NCBI GenBank assembly: GCA_037176905.1
Contig: JBBBWG010003337.1
Span: forward strand, 40,673-104,672
DNA from: Azolla pinnata
Taxonomy: Eukaryota > Streptophyta > Polypodiopsida > Salviniales > Salviniaceae
Direction: 5' to 3'
Length of the DNA stretch: 64,000 nt
A model generated the notes under the pieces. It was not told the origin of the DNA, made no database searches, and worked only from the letters and a program-made list of their open reading frames with translations. The position numbers and the translations under genes are program-made. Positions 23,857 through 36,500 of the stretch are shown piece after piece (the stretch's first letter is position 1; each line of letters opens with the position of its first letter).

Positions 23857-23928
23857 CGGACAATGCTGACGCTTGGAAAAGACGAGCGGCTTCGGACAAT
23901 GCTGACGCTTGGAAAAGACGAGCGGCTC
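23857..23928 (+). repeat. 36-bp tandem duplication after the stop of GH17 copy B
   Basis: CGGACAATGCTGACGCTTGG and the next 15 bases occur at 23857 and again at 23893, almost identical. It lies in the 3' UTR immediately after the stop codon and appears recent. Confidence 0.9.
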
Positions 23929-23929
23929 C

Positions 23930-25675
23930 GGCGAGCTACTCGCGCCCCTCTGCGATGAGAAGATCTTCTTTGCAGGTCGTCTTCTTTGGCGATTAGAACG
24001 CGCCCGGCCCGAGAACAGGCCCGCGTGCGTATCTAGCTGATTCATAACGCCGTTCCGATCCACGGCCCCGTTTCGCTGGGCAAATCGAGACGCTCCGATC
24101 GAATCAGAGATCGAGATCTTGAGGAGTGTTGCTCGATGAGGAATGCTGTTGGATGAAACAGCGAAGCGACAAAGGGAATGAACTCTGTGATGCATGCAAA
24201 ATGAGATCGAGAAAACGTGTTCCACATGAATAAGCAGGCAAGCGCTTTTGCTGAGCACTTACCATATGCATGAAAGCGTGAGAAAAAAAACAATTGTAAT
24301 GCTCGGGATTCTAAAGGTCTTAACATGTAAGAGTACAATCCCTCCCTGCCTACAATCCAAGTTCTCTAGCCAGCTCTATTTGGCAAAAACCTACTTATGT
24401 GGTGTGATATAAGTGGAAGTGGTGTGAAGGATAAAGGGCAGGTGGAGCTGCTGATGGTGATTATGATAGAATATTACTAACTGAGAGGCTCGTCCACAAA
24501 AGCGAGTTGTTCATGAACCATGAAATAAGTGTGGCCCATCCAGGATATATATGGGTAGTTCAAGGTAATGATCTATTTCATAGAAGAAACGTAATCAAAC
24601 AAGGAGACGCATCTACTGATTTGCGATTATAATTATGGACTGTGAAGATCATTCAGCTGCCATATGCAGATGTTAATTACGGCTTACAAATGAGTCAGTT
24701 TGTTGCTACCGATCTTGTTAGTAAGGAACAAAATCAGTTGATTCGGTGCTAAGAATTACATCTGAGCATAACAATAACTGTTATCTGATGGTGGGCATCC
24801 ATGCATAGTTTTTGATCTATCTAGAACCTGAGGCAACAAATCTTGCAATCCCATATTCCATTTCATCCAAATCCAGTGTTTCATTTGTGGGGGAAACGAC
24901 CCCTCCCACATTACAGCTTTGATTCTGAAGTGGCCAACAAGCATAGATGCCTTACGTGCCCACCTTCATTTTGTCAGTCAATGGAGATGAGATGGTAGTT
25001 GGCCCTTATTTGACGGTAGGAGGTATGCCAGTTGAAAGAATGGAAGTTTTCAGAATTAAGCCTTAAAAACCCACAAGATCCTTACCACTGTACAATCAAG
25101 AAAGGGGGATTTCATTGATCAATATGAACTAATGATGTAAAGAGTAATAACCCCAACTTAATGAAATGATTATCAATCATACCAAGGCAGTACTATTGAT
25201 TTTGCAGCATTTTATCGGGGTTAAGCTTGGCAAATGAGCCGAATCATATCAGCTCGTTAGAACTTGAAAGCAGCAGCAGTCAGTCAAAACTTGAAAGCAA
25301 GCTTTAGCGGTTCGCAAAACTGGAAAGTTAGACCGTATCAGACAGTTAAAACTGGAAAGTAAACCTCATCATCGTGCAGCACATAATTTTCTGGACTAGT
25401 GTTAAAGTTCCTCAGCTTTATTCATAAATTTTTTGATGAAAAATCAGCTTTTCTTTTTGAGTAAAGTGCTCTTCTGGCCTTGGAAAAAAATGGGTATTAC
25501 AGACTATCGAACAATAGAACAATAAAGAACCTTTAGAATTGTCAATATACAAACCCTGAATGTATGTACACTTAAGTGGGCATACATCTTCTAGAGACCT
25601 AACACTTTATGAAGCTTAATATGATTCTTTGGTGAAGAATAACCATTTTTTCTATAAAGAATAACCGCATATTAA
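23930..25675. other. Convergent spacer, no gene seen
   Basis: Holds the 3' flanks of GH17 copy B and of the minus-strand ubiquitin-conjugating enzyme. A short repeated phrase (AACTTGAAAGCA / AACTGGAAAGTA) recurs four times at 25260-25370. Nothing else recognised. Confidence 0.5.
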
Positions 25676-28460
25676 TCAAACATCTGAGGATCCCCCGATC
25701 TCATCATCATTTGAATCATACTCATCCTCATCCTCATCATCTTCTTCATCACTACTCTCCTCTGGCCTCTTGCCGACATCCTCTGCCTTTGCATATCGCG
25801 CACAATGTTCTAACAACACCAAAAAAAATGTACATTGTTCCACATTTACTACTCTTGCTGTAAAGATGGGTTGCATCACTATCTTGGAATATATAAGGAT
25901 TAATGCATAGACATGTGTGCATCTAGATCATTATATGCAGATCTATCTGAAAAGCATCATAAAAAGACCAGAGAATAGGAAGAGCAAATGACAGTAAATG
26001 TAGGTGAGTGAATATTTTAATTAAATCACATAACAAGAAGCATCGACAAGGGCCTAAATTGCGGTAGCTCACTTGGCAATATTCCCCACTGATGTCAGTA
26101 TTGCAATTCTGAGAATTGAAGCCCAGGTGCAAGGGCTATATTGTGAAGGGTGATTAACAAATAAATGGACCCTTAACCAGGCATGATAAGAGTTTAGCAC
26201 TAAAGCTCGAAAGAAAAGGATATGTGAGATCTCTAAAACACCTCATTACCTCTACGGAAGGGAAACAGATGAAGTCAGATATTTTCATTGCACCTCAAGA
26301 AATCTTTTAGATATGTTTTGAACCATTGATTCGTGATTCCTGAGTTGAGAAGTAACTACAATGGCCATGGCATTATAGACTAGTGGATTTTCTATATTGT
26401 AGTGAGTTTTTTCTATTTCTATCATTATAGACAGTCAACAATCCTCTACATGAACTGTCATCATGATGCTAGTTTTACTGACATTTCAATGCTCACACAT
26501 GAGTGGCATATCAAAGGAAGCCCATGGTCATTTTAGATTTTTCTATGATGGGAAAATGGATCAAATGGGCATAACCATCCCAAATGGCGAATAAAAGTCA
26601 TTTGAAAGAAAAAAACTAGAGGAGAAATACTGTACTACCGAGTTAGAAGAGTGCAGCTTTGTATTTCAACACCCCTCAAACGGAGTTGCACCAATCGAGA
26701 AAGAAATCTCGAATTTTTGAAACAAGTTGTTCATCTTTAGAATAAAATGCCATAAAATCTTGATCGATCCCAATGAGGGTATGAGCAATAATGAAATGAG
26801 GTATTACATGATCAATAGCCAGTGACTCCATAGTTTGTACCCAAGACGTTTATCCCAGCTAAATATGCACATGTTATTATAGATTTTGTTTCTCAACTTG
26901 ATTATTACCTCTTACTGATTGCTCATATTTTATCTTGTCACGCAGAAGCAAAGTTGCTGCTTCACCATTCAATGGATCTGTAGGGTTTGGGTAAAGTAGA
27001 AGCTGTGGGAGGAACACGTCAAATACATTTATGAGATCTGAGAAAAGAACACAAAAAAATCCAGACCTGAGTCCACTTTGAAATGGTCCTGAAAATTCCT
27101 TCTCTTTTTGTATGATGGGTCTTGATAACTTACCGAACATCGGGCTCCAATTTTGATTAATGACATCCAGACATACAGAGCCAGACCTGTTTTACAAGCT
27201 CACCATGACCGCAATCCAATTAGCATCCTGAAAGTTTTTAAGTGTCTCGTCTCTTTTATAGCTCTTTTAAGTGTCTTACATAGAAAGCCACATTCTAATA
27301 CAGATGAGAGTATACACCTTTGTTCCACTTAGGCACATGCACTCAATTTCCCTCCCAAATTCCATCATGTAATAGAGCTTGCTTCGAAAAGAAGGTATGC
27401 ATCCTCACTTAAACGAGTTAGAAAAAAATGAATGTTAAATGAAGACTCACGCTTCATCAACATTTGGGTGAAGAATCTTGTTGACAAAGCCAATCGATGG
27501 AGATTTGTAAGGATATGCATCTGGCAACTCCACTCTGACAATCCAAACTCCATGTTGGTATGGACCTGTGTCAAACGAAACACAACATATTGGGCAAGTT
27601 CATTTTCAGACTCTGTGTGTGTGCTTGTGTGAGTCAAATTCTTGCTTTCGGTACAGGCCAACAATGGCAATATTACCTTTTAACAATGTTCAGGTTTTCT
27701 TGGGTACCAACCCTCATTTGGGCATTCGATCATGACGTCTGATGGGATACAGAAGCAAGTTAACACACCTATCGGCAATGGTCTAAGTCTAATTAGCGTA
27801 CCAGACTAGAAGCCATGGCCTTATCCAAATATGTCAAGCTCATCTTTTCACAGAAAATTGTATCATGATGACTGTCTTCAAAATGATCTAGCATACCTAC
27901 AGAGTTTTCAATAAGACGTGGAGGAAAACCCAAACTAAGCCTGCTGTAGTAGAATGAAGTTTCTTTTATGGATAGTGCTCTTCCATCCAGATTTCATATG
28001 GCGCATGAAAAAGAAACCAATGTAGGTTCGCTCTAGTTTATCAAAAAGCAAAGTAATTGTAGTAAAACCCGTCTAATTAACTGTAAAGAACATTACTTTA
28101 CCCAAATGATCTCGTCAAAGGTTTCAAGAGTGTTTTCTTCAAAGGGGAAAACGGTCATGGAAAGAAACACGGACAAATCAGCACAGAAAGCATGGAAAAC
28201 TAGAAGAAACTTGTGCACTAATCATAGAAATCATGAAGAGTTAGAAGAAATCCAGACAGTAACAGAAATCGTGGAGTGTATAAAGAAAACTTGTGCATTC
28301 AAGCCTAGATATTTATGGTAAATGCTGGAAGATTCTTGTGCAATAAACAGAAGAGATGGAGTGAGAATAGAATCGCTTACTGTCAAGTGGTCCATGGAAC
28401 TCAACATTGAACTCTGTCATGTCATCGCTCACCATCTCCACATTGTAATCGCTCATCATA
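25676..28460 (-). CDS. Ubiquitin-conjugating enzyme E2, UBE2H / plant UBC4-5-6 type, first exon not visible
   Basis: Carries ubiquitin as a thioester and passes it to substrates with an E3 ligase. Minus-strand exons: 28460-28381, 27565-27451, 27186-27134, 27037-26909 and 25809-25676; they join in phase to 169 residues ending at TGA. The UBC fold is plain: [31 protein letters not shown], then the catalytic Cys in [10 protein letters not shown], and [19 protein letters not shown]. The acidic tail ([19 protein letters not shown]) is the hallmark of this subfamily. Relatives have about 15 more N-terminal residues. The first visible exon begins with one leftover base, so an upstream coding exon is expected; it may lie in or beyond the assembly gap at 28952. 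An Asn replaces the usual Thr in VINQTWSPM. The family call is firm. Confidence 0.94.
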
Positions 28461-28951
28461 CTGTGGGAAGAATAGATACATAGGAAGGATTCCGCAGATC
28501 AATACATAGACATTGATAGAGATAGATAGATAGGTAATCAGGGCTACCAATAGAATTGAACACGTGAGAGGCATGAGAGATAGCAGATCAGAAGAATGCA
28601 TCGGAACGTAGACTACCACTGCAGCTAAACATGTAGAGAAGAAGAAGAAACACAAAACGGAAAGCACCAGCTTGAGATAAGATCGTCATCAAACTGAACC
28701 TTTTTTCTGAGGGGCGAGAGGTAGCATAAGAAAGCCTCACAGCTATCAAGCAAAATATGATAGGTCAAGTGAGTGAGTGGGTGAGAGAGAAAGAGAAAAG
28801 AAGGAGAAGGAGAAAATGATGAAGATGAAGACGAAGTTGTCATTGATCGAGATATGTATATATACATTGTGTAAGAAACAGAAATCACCATCAGCCAAAG
28901 AACGAAATCCAGATCAAATATTCAAACTGTCCGAGAGAGAGAGAGAGAGAG
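28461..28951. other. 5' intron of the E2 gene up to the gap
   Basis: No match to the expected first exon was found on the minus strand. It contains GATA repeats near 28520 and ends in a GA run that abuts the gap. Confidence 0.5.
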
Positions 28952-29051
28952 NNNNNNNNNNNNNNNNNNNNNNNNNNNNNNNNNNNNNNNNNNNNNNNNN
29001 NNNNNNNNNNNNNNNNNNNNNNNNNNNNNNNNNNNNNNNNNNNNNNNNNNN
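28952..29051. other. Assembly gap (100 N)
   Basis: Exactly 100 N, flanked on the left by a GA run and on the right by homopolymer-rich T/G sequence. The missing first exon of the E2 gene may be here. Confidence 0.99.
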
Positions 29052-29480
29052 AATATGTTTTTGTAATTAGCCGGTCGCTTTTATTTATTTTCTTTTCCTT
29101 TTCTTTTCCCGCCCCCGGTAAAAAAAAAGAAGGAAATGTCGCCTCCTTTTTTCGATTTTTATTTGGTTTTGTTTTTTTTTGTTTTTGGTTTTTCGCCCTT
29201 TGTTTTTTTTTTAATTAAGAAATTTCCCCTTTTTTTCTTTTTTGTTTTTTTTTTGTTTTTTTGGTCTTTCCCCTTTTTTTTCTTTTTTTTTCCGATTTCT
29301 GTTTCTTTCTTTTCTCTGAATAAAAAAAGAGGGCTCCGGTTTTTGTCTGTTTGTGTTGTTACTTATTTTTTACCCAATTGTTTTGCTTATTTATTCATCT
29401 ATTTCCTTTACCTACTAATTTTTGTTTATTCGTTCATTTCGTTCATTTCATTTATGTATTTATATGCGTATGTACACATT
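29052..29480. other. T-rich homopolymer sequence next to the gap
   Basis: Long T runs broken by G, C and A in a pattern that looks like a poorly resolved read end. Open frames here are Phe-rich and not genes. Confidence 0.6.
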
Positions 29481-30155
29481 TCATCCCCCATGATGATGGC
29501 GGTGGTGGTGGTGATGATGGCGATGGTGGTAGTGATGGTGGTAGTGATGGTGGTGATGGTGATGATGGTGGTGGATGCTGATGATAGCGGTGGTGGTAGT
29601 GATGGTGATGATGGTGATTATGGCGATGATGGTAGTGATGGTGATGATGGTGATGATGGTGATGATGGCGGTGGATGGGATGATGGTGGTGGTGGTGATG
29701 ATGGTGGTGGTGATGGATGCTGCTGATGGTGGTGGTGGTGATGATGATGGTGCAGTGGATGCTGATAATGGTGGTGGTGGTGATGATGATGATGGTAGTG
29801 GATGCTGATGACAATGGATGATGATGATGATGGTGGTGGTGGATGCTGATGGTGGTGGTGGATGCTGATGTGATGATGGTGGTGGTGGATGCTGATGTGA
29901 TGATGGTGGTGGTGGATGCTGATGATAGTGGTGGTGGATGCTGATGATGGTGGTGGTGGATGCTGATGATGGTGGTAGTGGATGCTGATGATGATGGTGG
30001 TGGTGGATGCTGATGACAATGGTGGTGGTGATGATCATGATGATGATGATGCTCATGATGGTGATGATGATGATGGTGATGATGGTGATGATGGTGATGA
30101 CAGTGCGCTAGTGATGGTGGTGGTGGTGATGATGATGGTGGTGGTGGATGATGCC
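29481..30155. repeat. GATGGT/GATGCT trinucleotide-based minisatellite
   Basis: About 670 bp built from GAT, GGT and GCT triplets (GATGATGGTGGTGGTGATG-like). From 29750 on, a 24-30 bp unit with GTGGATGCTGATGATGGTGG is evident. It produces Asp/Gly/Met open frames on + and His/Ile/Thr ones on -, all artefacts of the repeat. Confidence 0.95.
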
Positions 30156-30310
30156 TGAGATGGATTATTAAACAAGTTCTAATCTAATCACTTGGCTTGT
30201 TAAGACTAGAATCCGAGCCCCCAGAATCGGGGCTTGCTGCTGCTATTAACCCACGTCCGTCAATAACCGTAACTGATCATGAGACAGGTTTCCTGTAGCC
30301 TTCCCGTATT

Positions 30311-30412
30311 TGTCTGTTCATCCCCCCAAACAAGGCGAAAGCGAGGCCAATGAATACGCACGCATATATACATGTCTGTTCATCCCCCCAAACAAGGCGA
30401 AAGCGAGGCCAG
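30311..30412 (+). repeat. 39-bp direct repeat, 62 bp apart
   Basis: TGTCTGTTCATCCCCCCAAA plus the next 19 bases occurs at 30311 and 30373 with perfect identity. The short spacer suggests a tandem duplication. Confidence 0.9.
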
Positions 30413-30953
30413 AAGCTAGAGAAAAACTCTGCATCCTCAAAGGCTCTGGCCGAATCGGGGGCCCATTCGCACATGCTCGGATGGGCAGAGCTCCGCGGAA
30501 CCGGGGGGCAGAGAAAAGCCATGTGGGCATGCTATATATGAGATAAAAAGCCAAGCAAACAACAATACCCTGCATGTGCACAGACACAGACACAAACACA
30601 GATACACATGATTCGTCCCCTGCCAACCGAGCACTTGGTTCAGCCCCTCAACCTCTGTTGTTGTTGTTGTTGTTGCTGCTGCTCGACATCTCGCCCCCGA
30701 GAATGGAAAAGGCTTTTGCAGAAAAAAAGCCCGACTCTGTCAGCTTTCGTGGTATAATCTAGGTTGTAATCTGTGTGGTTTGGGACATGTATGATACTCT
30801 AGATTCGTCTTCCGTCCTTTCGTCCTTCGCTCGAGGTTGGTTGCTGTGGCTTAATCGCCTTCAATGCACTCTCTTCTCTCCAATCTTCTGTCTGTCATTG
30901 CTCCATCGTTAGCAGATCTGTGAGAAGCTCAACATGACATGGACCCCTGCTCG
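30413..30953. other. Gene-free spacer
   Basis: Contains a TTG run (30657-30678) and otherwise no recognisable coding content. Short open frames have no domain. Confidence 0.5.
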
Positions 30954-31290
30954 TTGAATGGTGTCGCTATGGAGTCGACGGATCAGACACTTGCATGAAT
31001 CCATGTATGCATGCATGCTCTGGTAGTGTTGTAACACGCATAGCATTTCGTGTACGCCTACAGTGCATATGCGGCGTAATTTTTACAAGTATTTGATAAA
31101 AGATTTATATATATATACTTTGAATACGTGTGGCACCTCTTGAATGGTGTCATTATGGAGTCAACAAATCGCCACTTGCACGAAACAATGCATGCATGTA
31201 TGTCCCATTGTTGTTACAGAGTAGCATATCGTATGCGTACAATACAAATATTGATACATACTTGGAATACGTATTTTACAACAACTATGC
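30954..31290 (+). repeat. 186-bp imperfect tandem duplication
   Basis: Two diverged copies, 30954-31130 and 31140-31290. Shared blocks are TTGAATGGTGTC, TATGGAGTC, CACTTGCA, ATGCATGCATG and GGAATACGT-like ends. The divergence indicates an older event than the repeat at 30311. Confidence 0.75.
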
Positions 31291-33504
31291 AAATTTTACA
31301 ACAAATTAAGCCTACGTACCACTAAAATTTTTCGCATTACGTTTCGCGCATTAGTGAATTTATAGAGACTTAAATTATAGAAAATCAGAATTTAACTTAC
31401 CTTTATACAATAACTCATATTCGCTCTTTACGACAAAATAGTAGCCCTAGAAATTTGTCTTTATATTTGTACGTTTGGCTTTAAGAAAATGAAAATTTTT
31501 GAGGACGTTGAAAACATCCGAGTATTCTAAAACGTATTTTACTTATAAAATACGCGTTTTTTAACAGCATAGTACATGCATACATACATACATATAGAGG
31601 GATCAGCATAGTACATATGCATAGATGGATGTTAGAGAACGCAGTACAAAGGCCGCTTGCTCCATCTGTCGTCTTCTGCTCTGGTTCGCTGGCAGTGTGC
31701 GGCACGTGAACTCTGCGCCTTTGCGATTTATTCGGCAATTCAGGCACCACCTGGCCTTCCTTTCACTTTGTTGAGGAAAAAGTGAAGAACTAAATTGCAA
31801 CTTTGATCCTTTTTTTTTGTTTGTTTTTACTTCGGATTGCCCATTGTAGCTCTCTCCTGCTAAGTTTTTTTTTTTCCTTTAAAAATCTAAACCTTTGTTA
31901 ACTTCTGCAGATATTTGGAACTATCCCAGGCATCTCGTGCAGCCCGAGAAAGAGTGTGTAGCTGGGGAGGCCAGCTTCTTCATTGTTGTCATCAAACTGG
32001 GAGTTTCATCGAGCTGGATCTGATGCATAAGTCTTTCGTGGCAATCAAACATCGGTGGATATGTTTCATTGACGCATACCTTTTTTTGGTTTATTCTGCT
32101 TCCTTTTGTAACATTTCATATTAAATTATTGTCGGCACAGAGTTGATGAACAGCGCGGCGATGTTGCGATCTGGAAGCCTGGGAAGTTGACTTATATAAA
32201 GGGGATTGCATTCGAGACGTTGTGAAGACATTGTGTTTATCGGTAGGGCTTCTGGGCTCTCGGCGTCGGATTGATCCAATGGTATTGTACAAAGAAACAA
32301 CGTGTGTTACGCTTTCGACACGTAGCGTAAAAACGCCATTAATAACAGAAATAACTGTTTTTACAAACATATGGGCCTAATGTATTGAAGCAGGTGAAAC
32401 TCAAACCTCTCACCTTTAGTTTACAAGGCATTATAATTTCTACTAGGATTTAATACTATGGATACTAAAAAATATATTATTGTACTAATTTAGATTGATT
32501 AATCTATAAGAAATACCAAGTGACACACATGTTTGTTAAAACACACAAATATATTGAGAAATGTATGTAAAAAATACAACTACAAGTTTATAAACTTGGT
32601 ATCTCTACCACCCATAGGTAATGGAACATTATGAATCATTAATATGAAAGTTGAAAATCTTTCTTAAAAAATAATTTTGACTTGCTTCAACAAATAGAAT
32701 TGTTTTATCAATACTCCTTTCAGTTTTCATATATATGCTCTAACGCCTCGTCTACCATCAAACGCAAACTAATTCCGCATATCCCAATTATAATGTAATT
32801 CCCAAATCTGAGAAAGAGAAAAACAATTTCCATTTCTGATTAATTTGGGTAAACTACCCAAATACACATTGTATGGGTGTCAAATAACATCAAGATAATA
32901 CTTGCCAAATTTCTGACATGTATCCCCAAATTTGACGAGCAGTGGGGCATTGTAAGAATCGACGAACACTATCCTCCACATCCACATTGAAAAAAAAAAA
33001 CAATTATATAATTTTATTCAATGTCTTTTTAGAGCACGCCCTAAAGTAAACCTCGAATTAGAACTCTCTAGATGAAGACCTTTTGTTAGTCGTGGCACTA
33101 ACTACGTTTAAAGAGCTACGGCCAGTCATAATTTGATTTGTGTACTTTCCATATTCGTTTTGCCTGAGTTGATCGCCATCGAGACGATTCGATAGAGCAG
33201 AGACACAAACTACGAGTATTAACTCGTAAAAATTATATCATACCACGTAAACACCAATCGACCCATGGTTGATCTTTATTGCGTGTAAAGATTAACCCTT
33301 GCATCAATGTTATACTTGTAGTTTCAGCCCAATAACATCAGAATTGGATGGGATATCAAATATTCTCTTCTCATATACAATAGATAAAATGCTGAAGGGC
33401 ATCCGTGAGAATTTGGGTGCAGGGGCGTTCCGGGAATTACACAAAACCATGCCTGCTTCTGTGTAAGCTCGAAGCTCAGCTCGGAGCTCGAAGCTCAGAA
33501 CAGA
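31291..33504. other. Gene-free spacer upstream of the sialyltransferase-like gene
   Basis: AT-rich. A GC-richer island near 31640-31760 and a possible exon-like stretch after TTCTGCAG at 31911 were examined, but neither gives a recognisable product. No repeat stands out. Confidence 0.45.
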
Positions 33505-33543
33505 CAGGGAGAGAAAGCGAGCGAGCGAGCGAGAGAGAGAGAG
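33505..33543 (+). promoter_or_regulatory. GA/GCGA-rich leader before the sialyltransferase-like start
   Basis: A purine run (GAGAGAAAGC, then GAGC and GAGA repeats) ends directly at the start codon. Such GA-rich leaders are common in plant 5' UTRs and could bind GAGA-binding (BBR/BPC) factors; that role is inference. Confidence 0.4.
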
Positions 33544-36500
33544 ATGAAGCGCTGGCTGCACAACCGCTCAGTTCTTCTCGTCTCTTCTTGGGTCATTCTA
33601 CTCGCCTTCTCGTTGCTATGTGCTCAATGGCTCCTGTTCCCGCAAGGTTCGTCCTATTTATTGCCTTCTAGGGTTTCCCTTCTTCTTCTTCTTATTCTTA
33701 TATATCCTATCGTCTCTCCTTTTTTCCATGGTTTGCTTGTTGCTCCTCCTTGATGCACACCAGGTGTCAGGAATGCGGACATTGAGAACCATGTGACGAA
33801 ACTGAAGCGATTCAACCAACATGTACAGCAATGTGTGGTAAGGAAAGGAATAGAACGCTGAAGTTTTAGCTTTTTGCCTTTTTCTCTGTTTTGTTTTTAA
33901 GAACTGTCGGATTTGAGAAAGCATCGAATGGATCGCAATGCAAGTAATAAGTTAGGCGGAAAATGTTAAGGATTTCATGGGAAACAATTTGGTAACTCTA
34001 GATAGCAGGAAGATGTCTGTCTTATTGACATAGCTTTTGTTATTGCATACTCTGCTTTCGTATCTACTTTGAGATAAACTGGGAAAAAGCATTCTAAGAA
34101 AATATGGAAAACAAAAGGGATGGATTTAAGGTAGATAATTAACTCGTTGTGATAACAAATAGACTGTAGAATTGTGAAAATGATAGTGAAACCGAAGGAC
34201 CTTGTAAAGAAAACAAACAGACAAATGGAAGAGACCTTTCAAACAGCAATAAGAAATAGGATTTCAGTCTAAGAAGACAGGTGTTTTCATGTAAATGCCT
34301 TGAATATATGCTTGTTTTGTATGGCTGGTGGATAGCAAGACATTCCCACAGTGTTGAAGGCTTTTTGAAAGTGTTCAGCATTATGAGCTTTAGAGGGGAA
34401 TAATGCAGAAGAAATGATCCACTGTTTGTCACACTTAATTAATGTAATGTTAATTTTATCCAGTAAAAACTCAGGATGTAGCACTCTTTTTACAACACAA
34501 AAGTAGCAGTCCAGTATGTACAAAAGATATTGAATTGGGGGAAGTGACGTGTTGAATGCAGTGTAACATCCCCCCAAAACATGCCTTTCTTTGTAAGACA
34601 TTATATGAGTGGTGAAAGTTTCTCGATATGTGGCAAAAACACAAGGTCACGATCAGAAGGCTGTGACGAGAAGTGTACTTTACTTGTTGTGGACTAGAAA
34701 CATTCAAGGAAAAGGGCATATACGTGCTGACTCAAGATATTGAGTGAGAATTATAGATTTCTGGAATGAGATCTCCGAGCATGATATGTTTGGAATTAGA
34801 TTGGACACATTTTAGCGGCTCGAAGTCTGACATATTTATATTAATCAAATACTAAGAACTAGCTGTTGAAAAACCTGAGAACTGCAGCCAAATAACCTAA
34901 GAAAAACCTTTCAAATCTAAAAAATGGAAACAAAATCAGAGATGTAACCAACCATCTACCAGGTAAAGAAAGATAGACATGCACTTTTTCAAAAGATCCT
35001 GAGATTCGCAGCTAATAACCTCAAATAACCTCTCAAACGTATGGGATGGAAACAAAGTTGAAGATATAACTCAGTTATAAAATAATAAATATGCACATCT
35101 CAAAAGCCTGGAGGGTGATAAGGATATGCTATTTGAATGATGGAATATGATTATGTTGAGGCCGAAAGAGAAGCACATTGCAGGTCCTCCAATCATAGCA
35201 TGAGCGAGAGAGATGATAGGCCCAAAAGGCTGTAGCTCTCAATTGGTGTATTATGAGAGAGCACAGGAGATCAATCATCCAATGCTCCATGATGAATTGG
35301 TATCTAGTAATAGAAATGGTTATAGGGATATTCTAAATTGTTAGTAAGTAAAAATAAAGATACAGAGAAGTAAAAGGTTAGAAATAGGGGCTAGATCTGC
35401 CTGACCACTCGCTAACAATGGCGAGACAAAGACTCCCATGATGCCCCATACAAGCACGTATTATACATTGGTAGCCAAGAGGTCTTGTTAAGAGCCATGC
35501 CACACTGGAAATGTTTTGATGTAGAATAGAGATCTCTCTAATGAGGTAGTTAGCCTCCTTATATAGTGTTAGGTCTTAGCTCCTTGGCTTGCTCAACACT
35601 TGTTCGTCCCAAAGCAGAATGGTCAAGTGACAAGACATCATCAATTTGTCTGTCAATGTAGAATTGGGTGTCCTCAATTTTGTTGCCACTTTCTTTTGCA
35701 TCAACTGACAACAGTGTTAGATGAAACTACAGGAAAACTATCCCATGATCAGTTATGAGTCATGTCCATGCTCGTAGCACATGTATAAAATTGTTTGCTT
35801 CCTCATTTAAACATCGCAAAAAGTACTTGAAAACTGAATCGACTGAAACTAGAATTGCATTCTAGTCTACCCAGTATGGACCAAGAATCAGCATTAAATC
35901 AGCACGGAGGGCTCAAAAAGGAGGGCAATTTTGTGGCAGCATATAAAAACAAAAGAGCATCAAGGGATCAATGTGGAAACAAAAAGGAGAGCAATTTTGT
36001 GGCAGCATATCTACGTGATAATGTTATAGCATGCCCAGAAATTTCTTCCTGTAAAATCTGGAAAAACAATCTTCTTGGAGAATCAACTTGATAACGAGTG
36101 TATGGTTGGGATTTTGTATGAGTTTGCAATGAATCTCATGTAAATGTGATCGATTACTTCTAATTTCTATCTGCAACTTTTTATGCTAGAGAACTTGGTT
36201 GAATGTACGTGTAAAGAACTTTCACTATTTTGAGATGCTATTAACTTATGCATAAAGAATTCACAGAGGTTGCTTGGTTTCCAGGAAACAAACGGTCTGG
36301 GATTGACTGCATACCCTATCAATGAATGTGAAATAGTTCTGAAATATCCAGAAGACACAAACAGCTCTTGGGTGAGATCTATGGACATAATGTTGCCTTT
36401 TGAGAAAGTATTTCCCATGGTATGGTATTAATTTTTTCTTTGTTAACGTGCAGTTCAATCAGCAATTCAAAGTTTATGAGCCACTAGAATATCGTTTTGA

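Noticed and set aside
29136-30056. Open frames up to 196 codons (Phe-rich, then Asp/Gly or His-rich)
   Set aside because: Products of T runs and the GAT/GGT repeat.
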